Source of the DNA: an uncultured Chryseobacterium sp.
GTDB lineage: Bacteria; Bacteroidota; Bacteroidia; Flavobacteriales; Weeksellaceae
Direction of reading: 5' to 3'
Length of the DNA stretch: 64,000 nt
Assembly (NCBI GenBank): GCA_913778505.1
Contig: CAJYWD010000011.1
Coordinates: forward strand, 1 to 64,000
Shown here: positions 34,088 to 43,738 of the stretch, in pieces
Layout of the letters: each line of letters opens with the position of its first letter
Position numbering within the stretch: the stretch's first letter is position 1
The notes under the pieces: generated by a model
Seen by the model: the letters and a program-made list of their open reading frames with translations, nothing else
Told to the model about the DNA's origin: nothing
Database searches by the model: none
Made by a program: the position numbers and the translations under genes

Positions 34088-36292
34088 ATGATGATATACG
34101 ATTTAGAGAAGGAAAATAAAGAAATCCTTGCACGCTATAAAGACCTGATTTCCAATACTTACCGAACACTTGACGAAGAGCAGAACAAACTCATCCGGAA
34201 AGCGTTTGATATTGCTCTGGATGCTCATAAAGACCAGCGAAGAAAAACCGGCGAGCCATACATCTATCATCCCATCGAAGTCGCAAAAATCGTAGCAAAC
34301 GAAATCGGACTGGGTGCGACAAGTATTGCCTGTGCTTTGCTGCACGACGTGATTGAAGATTCTGAGTACACTTACGAAGATTTGAAAAAGATCTTTGGAA
34401 AGAATATTGCCGACATCGTGAATGGCCTCACGAAGATTTCTGTGATGAACCAGCAGAATATCTCTGTACAATCAGAGAATTACAGAAAACTTCTCCTTAC
34501 GCTTTCGGAAGATTTCCGTGTGATTCTTATCAAAATTGCAGATCGTCTCCACAACATGCGGACTCTGGAAAGCATGCATCCGGTAAAACAGAAGAAAATT
34601 GCTGCTGAAACCGCTTATATCTATGCGCCACTGGCGCACCGCTTCGGCCTTTATTCCATCAAATCTGAGCTGGAAGACCTTTCCCTTAAATACAATAATC
34701 CGGAAGTCTACAATGAAATTCTGAACAAATTGGAAGTGGCCAATGAAGGCCGGGAAAAATACGTGGAGGAATTCAAAAAAGAAGTTTCTGAACAGCTGAA
34801 GGAAGAAAATCTCAACTTCACCATTAAAGGCCGCGCAAAAGCCATCAGCTCCATCTACCGCAAAATGCTGAAGCAAAATGTAACCTTCGAAGAGGTCTAT
34901 GATAACTATGCCATCCGGATCATCTATAAATCCGACCCAAGGAACGAAAAGTTCCTCGCCTGGAAAATCTATTCTATTGTGACGGATCTCTACCAAAGTA
35001 ATCCTTCGCGGATGCGTGACTGGATCTCCCAGCCCAGATCTACGGGTTATGAAAGTCTCCACCTCACCGTGATGGGTCCGGACAAAAAGTGGATTGAGGT
35101 CCAGATCCGGTCCGAACGCATGGATGACATCGCCGAAAAAGGTGTTGCCGCACATTACAAATATAAAGAAGGCTACCGCAAAAACAGTGATGAACAGCGC
35201 TTCGAAAGCTGGGTATCGGAGATACGCGATGTATTGGAGCAGCAGCAGAATCTTTCCACTTCCGAACTTCTGGATAATATCAAACTTAATCTCTATTCCA
35301 AGGAAGTTTTCGTATTTACACCAAAAGGAGAAATCAAAATTTTGCCGACGGGAGCCACAGCACTGGATTTTGCCTTTTCCGTGCACACAGACCTTGGAAT
35401 GAAATGTCTTGGCGCAAAAATTAACGGAAAACTGGTTCCGATCAGTTACGTACTTCAAAATGGTGATCAAATCGACATTCTTTCTTCACAGAACCAGAAA
35501 CCTAAGTCGGACTGGCTGGAATTTGTGGTCACTTCTAAGGCAAAATCCAAGATCAAAAATATCCTCAACTCCGAAAAAAATCAGAACACTGCAGAAGGCA
35601 AGGAAATTCTCCAGAGAAAAATGCGCCATGCAAAACTGAATTTTAATGATGATGAAATCAACGGCTTGCAAAGATTCCTGAATCTGAAGACCTCGCAGGA
35701 TTTATTTTTGGGTTTCCAGAACGGCACTTTCGACATCGGCGATATCAAAAGATATTCGGATAAGAAAGGCATTCTCAGCAACCTTCTGAACCGCTTCCGG
35801 AAATCCTCTAACAAGGAAGAATATGTGGAGAAAGTGGATTCCAATCTGGACATGATCGTTTTTGGCAAGGATGAAGAGAAGATGAATTATTCTTTTGCCA
35901 AGTGCTGCACGGTCATTCCCGGCGATAAAATTTTTGGATTCATTACCATTTCCGACGGGATCAAAGTGCATAACGACAGCTGCCCGAATGCGATCAATCT
36001 CAGAGCCAACTATGATTACCGCGTGCTGCAGGCAAAATGGGTCAATGCCGAAAGCTTCAAGAACAGAATTAAAATCGAGATCGAAGGTCTGGATCGTATG
36101 GGCATGATTAATGACATTACCGCCGTAATCAGTAACAATATGAGTATGGACATGAAGAGCATGAGTATTGCATCCAATGACGGCATCTTTACGGGAAATA
36201 TTAATCTGGAAGTTAAAAACAGAAGTCAGCTGGAAGAGACATTCAAACAGCTGAAAGGGATTAACGGCGTTTCCAAAGTGAAACGAGTATAA
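34088..36292 (+). CDS. rsh: Bifunctional (p)ppGpp synthetase/hydrolase (RelA/SpoT family)
   Basis: 734-aa stringent-response enzyme. A HD hydrolase domain lies at about 45-190 (ALLHDVIEDSEYTYED, with the catalytic His-Asp intact). The synthetase domain lies at about 235-365 (GRAKAISSIYRKM, DNYAIRIIY, STGYESLHLTV). A TGS domain follows near 400-460 (VFVFTPKGEIKILPTGATALDFAFSVH), then a Cys-containing middle region (YSFAKCCTVIPGD), and an ACT domain closes the protein from about 655. With both active sites apparently intact it should make and degrade (p)ppGpp. The start could be the second Met; no promoter consensus is obvious. Confidence 0.95.
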   Translation: MMIYDLEKENKEILARYKDLISNTYRTLDEEQNKLIRKAFDIALDAHKDQRRKTGEPYIYHPIEVAKIVANEIGLGATSIACALLHDVIEDSEYTYEDLKKIFGKNIADIVNGLTKISVMNQQNISVQSENYRKLLLTLSEDFRVILIKIADRLHNMRTLESMHPVKQKKIAAETAYIYAPLAHRFGLYSIKSELEDLSLKYNNPEVYNEILNKLEVANEGREKYVEEFKKEVSEQLKEENLNFTIKGRAKAISSIYRKMLKQNVTFEEVYDNYAIRIIYKSDPRNEKFLAWKIYSIVTDLYQSNPSRMRDWISQPRSTGYESLHLTVMGPDKKWIEVQIRSERMDDIAEKGVAAHYKYKEGYRKNSDEQRFESWVSEIRDVLEQQQNLSTSELLDNIKLNLYSKEVFVFTPKGEIKILPTGATALDFAFSVHTDLGMKCLGAKINGKLVPISYVLQNGDQIDILSSQNQKPKSDWLEFVVTSKAKSKIKNILNSEKNQNTAEGKEILQRKMRHAKLNFNDDEINGLQRFLNLKTSQDLFLGFQNGTFDIGDIKRYSDKKGILSNLLNRFRKSSNKEEYVEKVDSNLDMIVFGKDEEKMNYSFAKCCTVIPGDKIFGFITISDGIKVHNDSCPNAINLRANYDYRVLQAKWVNAESFKNRIKIEIEGLDRMGMINDITAVISNNMSMDMKSMSIASNDGIFTGNINLEVKNRSQLEETFKQLKGINGVSKVKRV

Positions 36293-36330
36293 TTATATTT
36301 CCTTTATTAGCCGTACCTTTACGGACATAT

Positions 36331-37488
36331 ATGGTGCTAAGTCAATATTTTCAGAAATTTTTCCACAGCAGCAAGACTTCGGGGATTATTTTAATTCTTT
36401 GTGTTGTAACGTCCCTCATCATTGCTAACAGCGATGCCGGAGAAAACTTCCAGACGCTTCTGGATACCAGTATCGGGACAGAAATTTTTCATCTCAACTA
36501 TGCGCTATCTGTCTGGATCAATGATGGACTGATGGCGATATTTTTTCTGCTGGTAGGTCTCGAAATTAAACGGGAATTGGTAGAAGGTGAACTTTCCGAC
36601 ATCAAGAAAGCCTCCTTACCCATATTTGCGGCACTGGGCGGGATGTTGGTTCCGGCGCTGATATTCGTGGCTTTCAATCACAGCACGGATTATAAGAACG
36701 GCTGGGCCATTCCCATGGCAACTGACATAGCATTTTCCCTTGCCATTATTTCTCTATTGGGGAAAAGTGTTCCCGGTTCTTTAAAAATATTTTTGAGCGC
36801 TTTAGCCATTGTGGATGATCTTGGTGCCATTATAGTGATTGCGCTATTTTACACAGATTCCATAGACTGGATATCATTGGCAGTTTGTGGTGTTATTACG
36901 GCATTTCTTATCATTCTTAATAAATTGGGCGTCACCAGAATTCTGTTTTATCTTATTCCTGGAATGTTCCTGTGGTATTTTATGCACCATTCCGGCATTC
37001 ACGCCACCATTGCGGGCGTAATCCTAGCCTTTACCATTCCGACTAATGTTTCCACCACCGAGATATCTCCTTTGGAAAAACTGGAACAGCGGCTGCATAT
37101 CCCTGTCAGCTTTGTTATTATGCCGATCTTTGCGCTCGCTAATACCAATATTCTAATTCAGAGTCAGATTCTGGAGCATTTTGTAAGTCCTCTGAGCTTG
37201 GGCATTATTTTAGGTTTATGTATTGGGAAGGTTTTAGGTATCAATTTGCTGTCGTTCCTTGCCATTAAACTAAAATGGGCGGAACTGCCTGCATTTTCCG
37301 GCTGGAAAGATATGATGGGCGTAGGATTTCTGGCAGGAATCGGTTTCACGATGTCTATTTTCGTATCGCTGCTGGCATTTCCGGGAGACTTTGAAAATCA
37401 GGGTATATCCAAAATCAGCATCCTTTTTGCGTCGATATTATCCGGGGCGGTCGGGTTTATCATTTTAAAAACAAAAAAAAGCAGGTAA
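36331..37488 (+). CDS. nhaA: Na+/H+ antiporter NhaA
   Basis: 385-aa inner-membrane antiporter that exports sodium in exchange for protons. About 11-12 hydrophobic segments are present. The ion-binding pair of aspartates is in ALAIVDDLGAIIVIALF near residue 160, and the HHSGIHATIAGVILAF signature near 220. It follows the rsh gene on the same strand at 38 bases and converges on the YihY gene. Confidence 0.96.
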   Translation: MVLSQYFQKFFHSSKTSGIILILCVVTSLIIANSDAGENFQTLLDTSIGTEIFHLNYALSVWINDGLMAIFFLLVGLEIKRELVEGELSDIKKASLPIFAALGGMLVPALIFVAFNHSTDYKNGWAIPMATDIAFSLAIISLLGKSVPGSLKIFLSALAIVDDLGAIIVIALFYTDSIDWISLAVCGVITAFLIILNKLGVTRILFYLIPGMFLWYFMHHSGIHATIAGVILAFTIPTNVSTTEISPLEKLEQRLHIPVSFVIMPIFALANTNILIQSQILEHFVSPLSLGIILGLCIGKVLGINLLSFLAIKLKWAELPAFSGWKDMMGVGFLAGIGFTMSIFVSLLAFPGDFENQGISKISILFASILSGAVGFIILKTKKSR

Positions 37489-37505
37489 TTCCGGGCTGAC
37501 CAGTT

Positions 37506-38444
37506 TTAAATTTCCACCGGCGCTGCAGTCATTTCTTCACGGATCAGTTTCTCCAGCTTCACTTTCTTGATGGCCAGATTCAGCTCGTTACCCATCAGCA
37601 CCAGAAAAACATTGACGTTTACCCAAATCATCACGAGAATGATGGAGCCAATTGATCCGTAAAGCACATTATACCTGGCAATATTAGACACATAAATAGC
37701 GAAAAAATAGGTCAGAAGTACAAACAGCACCGTTGTAAGTATGGCACCCGGAAAAGCTTCCCGGATTCTGGTGATTTTGATACAGCCCACCCAGTAAAAC
37801 AGCGTAAGCAGGATAAAATAAAATAAGGGGAAGGAAATAAACCCGATGATCTTCGTCAGGTTTTTTGTAAACCAGCCAATATCATAAGCAGGCTTAAACA
37901 GTTTCAGAACCACCTCGCTGTAATAAATTCCAAAAATAGAAAGACAGACCAAGGTCAGGAAGCAGATGGTGATAAGCATTGCCAGCAGATATTCTTTTAC
38001 GAAAGTCCGCTGGAGTTCTGTATTGCGGTTGAAGCCATTGATCAAAGAAAAACATCCGTTGGTGGCAAAAATAAAAGATAGCAGAATGGTAAGATTGCTG
38101 ATGGATTTCATGTTGGGAATCAGGCTGGCCTGGATGTAGCCAATGACATCACTCTGCATATGAGATGGGAGAATATTGGGCATCAGAACCTCGAAAATAT
38201 AGAATTGAAGCTTGTCATAATGTGGCATAAACGGCAGCACAGACAAAAAGAAGAGGATCATTGGGAAAAGACTGAGAAAGAAACTCCAGGAGATGCTTGC
38301 AGCCTGCCGGCCCAGTGGATTCTTGAAAATAGCATCCGCGTAGATCGAAAACATTTTCCACAGTGAAATCCCGAGAACGGGTATGTGTATGCCATCGAAA
38401 AAGTTCTTGATATTGAGAAAAAAACGCTGTACTTTTTTTGCCAT
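37506..38444 (-). CDS. YihY/virulence factor BrkB family membrane protein
   Basis: 312-aa inner-membrane protein with six hydrophobic segments. Matching features are AASISWSFFLSLFPMILFFL near residue 45, IGWFTKNLTKIIGF near 180, and YGSIGSIILVMIWVNVNVFLVLMGNEL near 265. The family is of uncertain function; the old ribonuclease BN assignment of YihY was retracted. A -7 box on the minus strand lies about 20 bases upstream. Confidence 0.92.
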   Translation of the reverse strand: MAKKVQRFFLNIKNFFDGIHIPVLGISLWKMFSIYADAIFKNPLGRQAASISWSFFLSLFPMILFFLSVLPFMPHYDKLQFYIFEVLMPNILPSHMQSDVIGYIQASLIPNMKSISNLTILLSFIFATNGCFSLINGFNRNTELQRTFVKEYLLAMLITICFLTLVCLSIFGIYYSEVVLKLFKPAYDIGWFTKNLTKIIGFISFPLFYFILLTLFYWVGCIKITRIREAFPGAILTTVLFVLLTYFFAIYVSNIARYNVLYGSIGSIILVMIWVNVNVFLVLMGNELNLAIKKVKLEKLIREEMTAAPVEI

Positions 38445-38449
38445 TCATT

Positions 38450-38457
38450 TATCTTTG
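38450..38457 (+). promoter_or_regulatory. Candidate -7 box (TATCTTTG) of rlmH
   Basis: Exact TAnnTTTG, 18 bases before the rlmH start codon. It sits only 5 bases from a minus-strand -7 box, so the two divergent promoters overlap. Confidence 0.5.
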
Positions 38458-38462
38458 CCCCA

Positions 38463-38470
38463 CAAATATA
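38463..38470 (-). promoter_or_regulatory. Candidate -7 box (TATATTTG) of the YihY gene
   Basis: Exact TAnnTTTG on the minus strand, 19 bases upstream of the YihY start codon at 38444. Confidence 0.5.
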
Positions 38471-38474
38471 GTAA

Positions 38475-38948
38475 ATGCGTATTAATTTAGTTTGTATCGG
38501 GAAAACGGATGATAAGGAAATCGTATCGCTTATCAGATATTATCTCCCCAGAATCCCGAAACACTGGAATTTTGAACTGGTGGAAATTGCCGATGTCAAA
38601 AATGCAAAAAACATGACCCCGGATCAGCTGAAAAAAGAAGAAGCCAAATTATTTCAGAACCAGATAGACGCTTCTGACATGGTCATCCTTCTGGACGAAA
38701 AAGGAAAACAATATACGAGCAGAGAATTCTCAGAAAAAATTGATTTCTGGATGGGAAGTTCTGTTAAAAAGATCCATATTTTAATTGGTGGTGCCTACGG
38801 CTTTTCGGAGGAAATCTATCTACGGTCAAATGAAAAGATCTCGCTTTCCAAAATGACCTTCACCCATCAGATGATCCGTCTATTTTTCGTGGAACAAATT
38901 TACCGCGCTGCCACCATCCTGCAGGGCAAGCCGTATCATAATGATTAG
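38475..38948 (+). CDS. rlmH: 23S rRNA (pseudouridine-1915-N3)-methyltransferase RlmH
   Basis: 157-aa SPOUT-class enzyme that methylates pseudouridine 1915 in helix 69 of 23S rRNA with SAM. The knot region is visible in LLDEKGKQYTSREFSEKI near residue 72 and ILIGGAYGFSEEI near 102. The conserved C-terminus SKMTFTHQMIRLFFVEQIYRA and final GKPYHND are present. The stop codon runs into degenerate TTAGGTGTC-type repeats. Confidence 0.96.
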   Translation: MRINLVCIGKTDDKEIVSLIRYYLPRIPKHWNFELVEIADVKNAKNMTPDQLKKEEAKLFQNQIDASDMVILLDEKGKQYTSREFSEKIDFWMGSSVKKIHILIGGAYGFSEEIYLRSNEKISLSKMTFTHQMIRLFFVEQIYRAATILQGKPYHND

Positions 38949-39256
38949 GTGTCAGGTATTAGGTGTTGTGTTAGGTGTCGGATGCAAGGTGCCTGGTGCA
39001 AGACTAGTAAAGTTTTAAATCTTCATCTTGCTGTAAAATAAAAATTTAAGCAACAACCCAAAACTTTATCACGGAATCTTAAACCTTAAACCTTAAACCT
39101 TAGACCTCCAACCTTGAACCTTGAATCTCCAACCTTGAACCTCCAACCTTAAACCTTAAACCTTGAATCTTGAACCTTGAATCTTGAACCTTAAACCTTG
39201 AATCTACAACCTTGAACCTCCAACCTTAAACCTTGAATCTACAACCTTGAACCTGC
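38946..39256. repeat. Intergenic heptamer repeat region (AACCTTG / AAACCTT)
   Basis: The 314-base gap between rlmH and the PAP2 gene is almost all repeat. From the rlmH stop codon to about 39003 there are degenerate TTAGGTGTC/AAGGTGC words. From 39074 to 39256 about 26 units hold a strict 7-bp phase (AAACCTT, GAACCTT, GAATCTT, CAACCTC and variants), ending just before the PAP2 stop codon. The unit is the reverse complement of the TTCAAGG array at 63734. No gene is present. Confidence 0.85.
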
Positions 39257-39262
39257 TACCTC

Positions 39263-39817
39263 TCACCTTCTCGCTAAAACCTTCTTCGCAAGATTGGCCA
39301 TGAAACCACCCAGCAGAAAGCCGACAGCTGCACCAAAAAGCACGTCGCCCGGGTAATGCACCCCAATGTAGATCCGGCTGTACGAAACCAGAATAGCCCA
39401 GGCCAGTAAAATAACAGTCAGGTATTTGTAATGTTTACCTATCAGAATAGACAGGAAGCTGAAAAGAAAGAATGCACTGGAAGCGTGGGCAGAATAAAAT
39501 CCGTGTTTCCCACCACAGATTACAAACCGCATTTTCTCTATTACGGCAGGTTCCTGGCAAGGCCGCAGACGCTCTACGCCATGCTTGAAGACGCTCGCAA
39601 GTTGATCCGAAATGGTGATGCCGATTGCTATAAAAATTAACACAAAAAGAAGTTTCCGGAGCGGAACACTCTTGTAAACCAGGTACAGCAGGATCACATA
39701 GAACGGAATCCAGAACCATTTGCCGGTGACCAGCAGCCAAAACGGGTCGAATGTAGGGCTGCCCAGTCCGTTGAGGAAGAGCAGCAGTTCCTGGTCTTTT
39801 TCTATCAGTCCGTTCAT
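39263..39817 (-). CDS. PAP2 family phosphatase (membrane)
   Basis: 184-aa integral membrane phosphatase. All three catalytic motifs are visible: KHGVERLRP near residue 75, SAHASSAFF near 110, and SRIYIGVHYPGD near 145. It has about five membrane segments. Substrates in the family include phosphatidic acid, undecaprenyl diphosphate and lipid A phosphates; the specific one is not readable here. It sits one base after the TatA gene and so is probably cotranscribed. Confidence 0.92.
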   Translation of the reverse strand: MNGLIEKDQELLLFLNGLGSPTFDPFWLLVTGKWFWIPFYVILLYLVYKSVPLRKLLFVLIFIAIGITISDQLASVFKHGVERLRPCQEPAVIEKMRFVICGGKHGFYSAHASSAFFLFSFLSILIGKHYKYLTVILLAWAILVSYSRIYIGVHYPGDVLFGAAVGFLLGGFMANLAKKVLARR

Positions 39818-39818
39818 A

Positions 39819-40142
39819 CTATCTGCTCACAGGACCTTCGTGGGACTCATCCTCGGAAAGGTCTGTTTTAGGAGTCGTATCGTTTTGATAATCGATCTTC
39901 TGCTTTTCAGCCAGCGGGTTGTAATCCTGCGCAGACTGCTTCACTTTCTCGATTTCACGTTTGATTTCGGAAACTGGATTATCCGCTTCCTTCATAATTT
40001 CGGTTTTGATGTCTTCCACGGCGCCACGCATCTTGCGCACACCCTGGCCCAGGCCGCGGGCAATCTCCGGCAGTTTATCCGGACCGAACAATACGACAAT
40101 CGCCAGTGCAATCACCAGCATTTCTCCTAGACTCAATTCCAT
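39819..40142 (-). CDS. tatA: Twin-arginine translocase subunit TatA/TatB type
   Basis: 107 aa. A single N-terminal membrane helix (GEMLVIALAIVVLFG) is followed by the hinge FGPDKLPEIARGLGQGVRKM and an amphipathic, charged tail, as in TatA/TatE. It forms the channel for folded proteins with TatC, which is not encoded in this window. The longer charged tail leaves TatB as an alternative. Confidence 0.9.
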   Translation of the reverse strand: MELSLGEMLVIALAIVVLFGPDKLPEIARGLGQGVRKMRGAVEDIKTEIMKEADNPVSEIKREIEKVKQSAQDYNPLAEKQKIDYQNDTTPKTDLSEDESHEGPVSR

Positions 40143-40229
40143 GCAACAAAATTAAGAAAGATTATGTTTCTAATGCACACCTCTATATCATAATTTTATC
40201 ACAAAAGAAAGAATCTTGATTATTAATCC

Positions 40230-41447
40230 TCACGACTTCTTTGCTTTAAAACTAATGTAAACAAAATAAATACTCACCGCAAACAGTAGAAATGCCAGAA
40301 AAAACGGGGCACCCGGAAAGAGGAACGGCGCATCCTTATGGGTAAAATAGTAGAACAGCTGCGTCATCATCGGCGGCCCAATGATGGAGGTAGCGCTCAT
40401 CAGACTCGTCAGTGCGCCCTGCAGCTCGCCCTGCTCGTTAGACGGAATATTTCTGGTAATGATGGACTGCAGCGCAGGGCCACAGATCCCGCCCAAACAG
40501 TAAGGAATGGTGAAGGCCAGCATCATCCAACCTTCGGTGGCAAATGCGTACAGCAGCATCCCGATAGCATATAAAAGCAAACCGTAAAGGACACTTTTCT
40601 CATCACCTAGTTTCGGATTGATCCAGCGGATCAGCACACCCTGCACCAGACCCACCATCAGACCTACGACGCCCAGCGAGATTCCCACCATCCTCTCGTC
40701 CCAGCTGAAGCGGTACATGGTATAGAAACTCCAGTTGCTCTGCACGGCGTGTCCACCAATGTAAATCAGGATCAAGGCCGTAGTGAGGGCAGAAATTTCG
40801 GGATGTTTTTTCAGGAATTTGAAGGATCCGACAGGATTGGCGCGTTTCCAGTCCAGGTTGCGGCGGTTTTCTTTCGGCAGGCTTTCCGGCAAGATAAAAT
40901 AACCATAAATAAAGTTGATCATACACAGCGCAGCCGCGGCATAAAACGGCACCCTTGAGCCATAATGACCAAGCACACCGCCCAGTACAGGACCAATGAT
41001 AAAGCCGATCCCAAATGCCGCGCCTATCAGTCCAAAATTCTTTGCGCGGTCACTGTCCGTAGAGATATCCGCAATGTAGGCACTGGCCGTGGTCACGCTG
41101 GCTCCCGTAATACCGGCAATAATCCGCCCTGCAAAAAGCCACCAGATATTTGGCGACAATGCCAGGAAAATATAATCCACAGAAAACCCGAACAGGGACA
41201 ACAGGATAATCGGTCGTCTGCCGTACTTGTCGCTCAGGTTGCCCACCAGCGGGGAGAACACAAACTGGATGAAGGCATACGCAAAACTCAGCCAGCCCCC
41301 ATATTTAGCGGCCTCACTGATATCCGCGTGGATCAGTTCCTCTATCAGTTTCGGAACCACGGGAATAATGATGCCCCAACCCGTGATATCAATCAACAAT
41401 GTGATGAATATAAAGCCAATAGCCGCTGATTTCTGATTCTGTTTCAC
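40230..41447 (-). CDS. TetA-like MFS exporter (TCR/Tet family)
   Basis: 405-aa inner-membrane proton-driven exporter with 12 predicted helices. Family signs are [17 protein letters not shown] at the N-terminus, the motif A loop [13 protein letters not shown] near residue 68, [21 protein letters not shown] near 107 and [10 protein letters not shown] near 150. Similarity is to the tetracycline exporter class, but the actual substrate is unknown. It starts with GTG, inside a 4-base overlap (GTGA) with the stop of the upstream TPR-AraC gene, pointing to translational coupling with that regulator. Confidence 0.88.
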   Translation of the reverse strand: MKQNQKSAAIGFIFITLLIDITGWGIIIPVVPKLIEELIHADISEAAKYGGWLSFAYAFIQFVFSPLVGNLSDKYGRRPIILLSLFGFSVDYIFLALSPNIWWLFAGRIIAGITGASVTTASAYIADISTDSDRAKNFGLIGAAFGIGFIIGPVLGGVLGHYGSRVPFYAAAALCMINFIYGYFILPESLPKENRRNLDWKRANPVGSFKFLKKHPEISALTTALILIYIGGHAVQSNWSFYTMYRFSWDERMVGISLGVVGLMVGLVQGVLIRWINPKLGDEKSVLYGLLLYAIGMLLYAFATEGWMMLAFTIPYCLGGICGPALQSIITRNIPSNEQGELQGALTSLMSATSIIGPPMMTQLFYYFTHKDAPFLFPGAPFFLAFLLFAVSIYFVYISFKAKKS

Positions 41448-43174
41448 AAGTAATTTATTTCTTTTTCTGTCGTGTGCGAAGATACAGAGAATTGCGAAAC
41501 TATGCGCAAAGCTGTTTTTTCATTCGTTTTTTTTAGAAAATCTTGTGGTCTGATTCCGTTAAGCTCATAGAAAATATTTGAAAAACTCTGCCTATTGCTA
41601 AAGCCGGAAGACTCTGCAATGTCTTCTACAGAATATTTTCGCCACTTACCTTCAAGCATTTTTTGGGTAGCATATTTTATTCTTAGTTGGTTGATGTAGG
41701 CGTTGAAATTATTTCCTGTTGTTTCATTAATGAACTGTGATAGATATGACGTATTGGTTCCGAATTGCACCGCCATTTTTCCGGCAGTGATGCCTTTTGC
41801 CAAGAATCCTTTTGTTTTCTCAAATTCCAGAAATTGTTTTTGCAATTCCCTAATTAATTTCGGATCTAACTTAGAATCTCTTTTAGGTGATACTTTTTCA
41901 TTTTTTTCTTCAGCAGTGGGTTCAGAAGTCATTTTCTGTATTAGTTCGTCATAATTTTTTTGGATTTTCATTTTGCATTTAGACCTCTGATAGAGAAAGT
42001 AGCCGAGTACAAAAATAATAATGGCGCTGCTAACCAACAGAAATCTCACGTACGAATTGCTATGTTCCAAACTTGTTTTTGCTTCCAGTAAAACTTTGGT
42101 ACCATAATCTTTGTGGATCCGTGTGGATAGATATTTGAAATCATTGGCGATGTACCTATCAGCTTTTAGAAGTTGTTTTGTGTAATATAATTCTTCTTTA
42201 GGATCATTTTGTTTTTTATAGTAATTGATTAACTCCTCATAATTTTTCCTGATCTCTGGAAGGATGAATTGGTGCTTATTGAAAATAGAATCTACTTTTT
42301 TATAATTTTCCAGTGCCAAGCCAACTTTACCTAAATTTTGGTAGCATTGTCCTTTGTAAAAATAAGCTACAGATACCCAAGTAAAGTCGTTTATTTTTTT
42401 TAGACCAACAAGAGAGTTTTGAAAATTTGTGATAGCATCTTTATATCTTTTCTGGTGAAAATGCGAAACGCCTTCTGATTTTTCAAAATAAGTCTTCTCA
42501 AGGTAATAAAACTGGTCTTTTGGGGTCTTCATAAAACCTTCATTTATTAATCTGTCTGCTTCTTTGTATTTTCCAACAGCTTGATAGCAAACAATCATCT
42601 GATGTATTGTGTTGAGATATCCTTTTGTATTATTCTTAATGAGATTAGGATGTATTTTGGCTCTTGTATTTGGTTCGAAATAATTGTAACATTCTTTGAA
42701 AATAGGCAATGCTTCCTGATAATAACCCAAATAACTTTTGACCACACCAATATGGTAGAGATTTTCAAATTTAATAAAAGGGTCTTTTGCTTTCTTTGTA
42801 TAGTGATATGCTGTAAGATACTGATCTAAAGCAAGTTGAAATTTTCTACTACCATAATAAATAGTTCCTTTTCCTAGAATAGAGTATCCCAACAAATCTT
42901 CATCCTTTGACATCCGCGCGGCAGCCATAGCACTGTCTGCATACAAAAGTTTTTTATCAGAAGAAAAGTGAGTAGCATCATCATAAGCTTGGAAAAGCTC
43001 CGCATAATTCTTTTCACCCTTAGCAGTAGATATAGCTAAGTTTAGGTAGTTAAAAGCTTGTGGATCATTTCCTTCGTATTGCCAGTACTTTTTTCGCAAT
43101 TCGGAATAGACGTCTTGTGCGTGTAAAATTGAAAATAAGAAAATAGAGAAAACTCCAAAAAATTTCTTGCTCAT
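41444..43174 (-). CDS. Membrane-anchored TPR protein with C-terminal AraC-type DNA-binding domain
   Basis: 576 aa from [13 protein letters not shown]; the longer track start adds 21 residues before the signal sequence, and a promoter lies there. The signal ends at SILHAQ. Tetratricopeptide-like helices fill residues about 25-350 in the periplasm ([27 protein letters not shown]). One membrane helix follows near 380 ([18 protein letters not shown]), then a cytosolic AraC helix-turn-helix domain from about 460 ([37 protein letters not shown]). This is a one-component transmembrane regulator typical of Chryseobacterium-like bacteria. It overlaps the MFS gene downstream. Confidence 0.88.
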   Translation of the reverse strand: MSKKFFGVFSIFLFSILHAQDVYSELRKKYWQYEGNDPQAFNYLNLAISTAKGEKNYAELFQAYDDATHFSSDKKLLYADSAMAAARMSKDEDLLGYSILGKGTIYYGSRKFQLALDQYLTAYHYTKKAKDPFIKFENLYHIGVVKSYLGYYQEALPIFKECYNYFEPNTRAKIHPNLIKNNTKGYLNTIHQMIVCYQAVGKYKEADRLINEGFMKTPKDQFYYLEKTYFEKSEGVSHFHQKRYKDAITNFQNSLVGLKKINDFTWVSVAYFYKGQCYQNLGKVGLALENYKKVDSIFNKHQFILPEIRKNYEELINYYKKQNDPKEELYYTKQLLKADRYIANDFKYLSTRIHKDYGTKVLLEAKTSLEHSNSYVRFLLVSSAIIIFVLGYFLYQRSKCKMKIQKNYDELIQKMTSEPTAEEKNEKVSPKRDSKLDPKLIRELQKQFLEFEKTKGFLAKGITAGKMAVQFGTNTSYLSQFINETTGNNFNAYINQLRIKYATQKMLEGKWRKYSVEDIAESSGFSNRQSFSNIFYELNGIRPQDFLKKTNEKTALRIVSQFSVSSHTTEKEINYL

Positions 43175-43202
43175 TTGTGTGTTCCGATAAAAAATAATCT
43201 GC

Positions 43203-43232
43203 CAAAAATATAGAAAAACTGGCAATAACAAA
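43203..43232 (-). promoter_or_regulatory. Promoter of the TPR-AraC / MFS operon (TTTG-N18-TATTTTTG)
   Basis: On the minus strand TTTG and TATTTTTG are 18 bases apart, a full match to the Bacteroidota consensus. The -7 box is 28 bases before MSKKFFG, which supports that start. Confidence 0.65.
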
Positions 43233-43360
43233 CTCACTTTTAAAAATAAATTCCTATTAATTATAGAGTAACAAAGCTCTAACCATAAGACACTTACAAT
43301 GAGACAGTGTAAAGATTTATAAATTTTTACGTTAAGATTTATAAATCCGCCCCACTACTT

Positions 43361-43392
43361 TTTGCGGTTACTGTAGCATCATTCTACATTTG
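43361..43392 (+). promoter_or_regulatory. Promoter of the lipoprotein/barrel cluster (TTTG-N20-TACATTTG)
   Basis: TTTG at 43361 and TACATTTG at 43385 are 20 bases apart, a full consensus match, 55 bases before the first gene start at 43447. Confidence 0.65.
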
Positions 43393-43446
43393 TCAGATCA
43401 AAATGCAACATTTCTGGCCAGAAATTACTGTAAAAACACTTATCAA

Positions 43447-43653
43447 ATGAAACCTATAACTATCACTATTTTATTAATTCTAGCCAGCTTATGTCAAATC
43501 TCTTGTAGAGAGTCAGAAGAACATTTTTCTGTAAAATCTTTCGAAAATAAACAGGGAAAATCATCAAAATTTAAGAAAGATACTAATTCAATTGAACAAA
43601 ACCCTCCAAAAGATCCTCCAATAAGAGGACACGGCTGGAGAAAAAGAAATTGA
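43447..43653 (+). CDS. Small lipoprotein (68 aa), function unknown
   Basis: Starts at MKPITITILLILASL; the track start 19 codons earlier lacks a signal sequence and lies right behind the promoter. The signal ends in a lipobox (SLCQISC). The mature part is only about 50 residues, charged, with a Pro-rich end (NPPKDPPIRGHGW). It is the first gene of a three-gene cluster with a larger lipoprotein and an outer-membrane barrel. I recognise no family. Confidence 0.6.
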   Translation: MKPITITILLILASLCQISCRESEEHFSVKSFENKQGKSSKFKKDTNSIEQNPPKDPPIRGHGWRKRN

Positions 43654-43738
43654 TTTGTCATCAGCTAGATTGTAGTTGGTAACGCAAAAAAGTAGATATA
43701 GTAATACTATAATAATTTTTAAACAAATTTTTAAAACA

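Noticed and set aside
34472-35470. 332-aa minus-strand ORF within the (p)ppGpp synthetase gene
   Set aside because: Shadow of a well-matched enzyme; composition rich in Phe and His as expected for an antisense frame.
38946-39256. CRISPR array
   Set aside because: Unit is 7 bp without spacers; no cas genes. The same applies to the other heptamer and 21-bp arrays.
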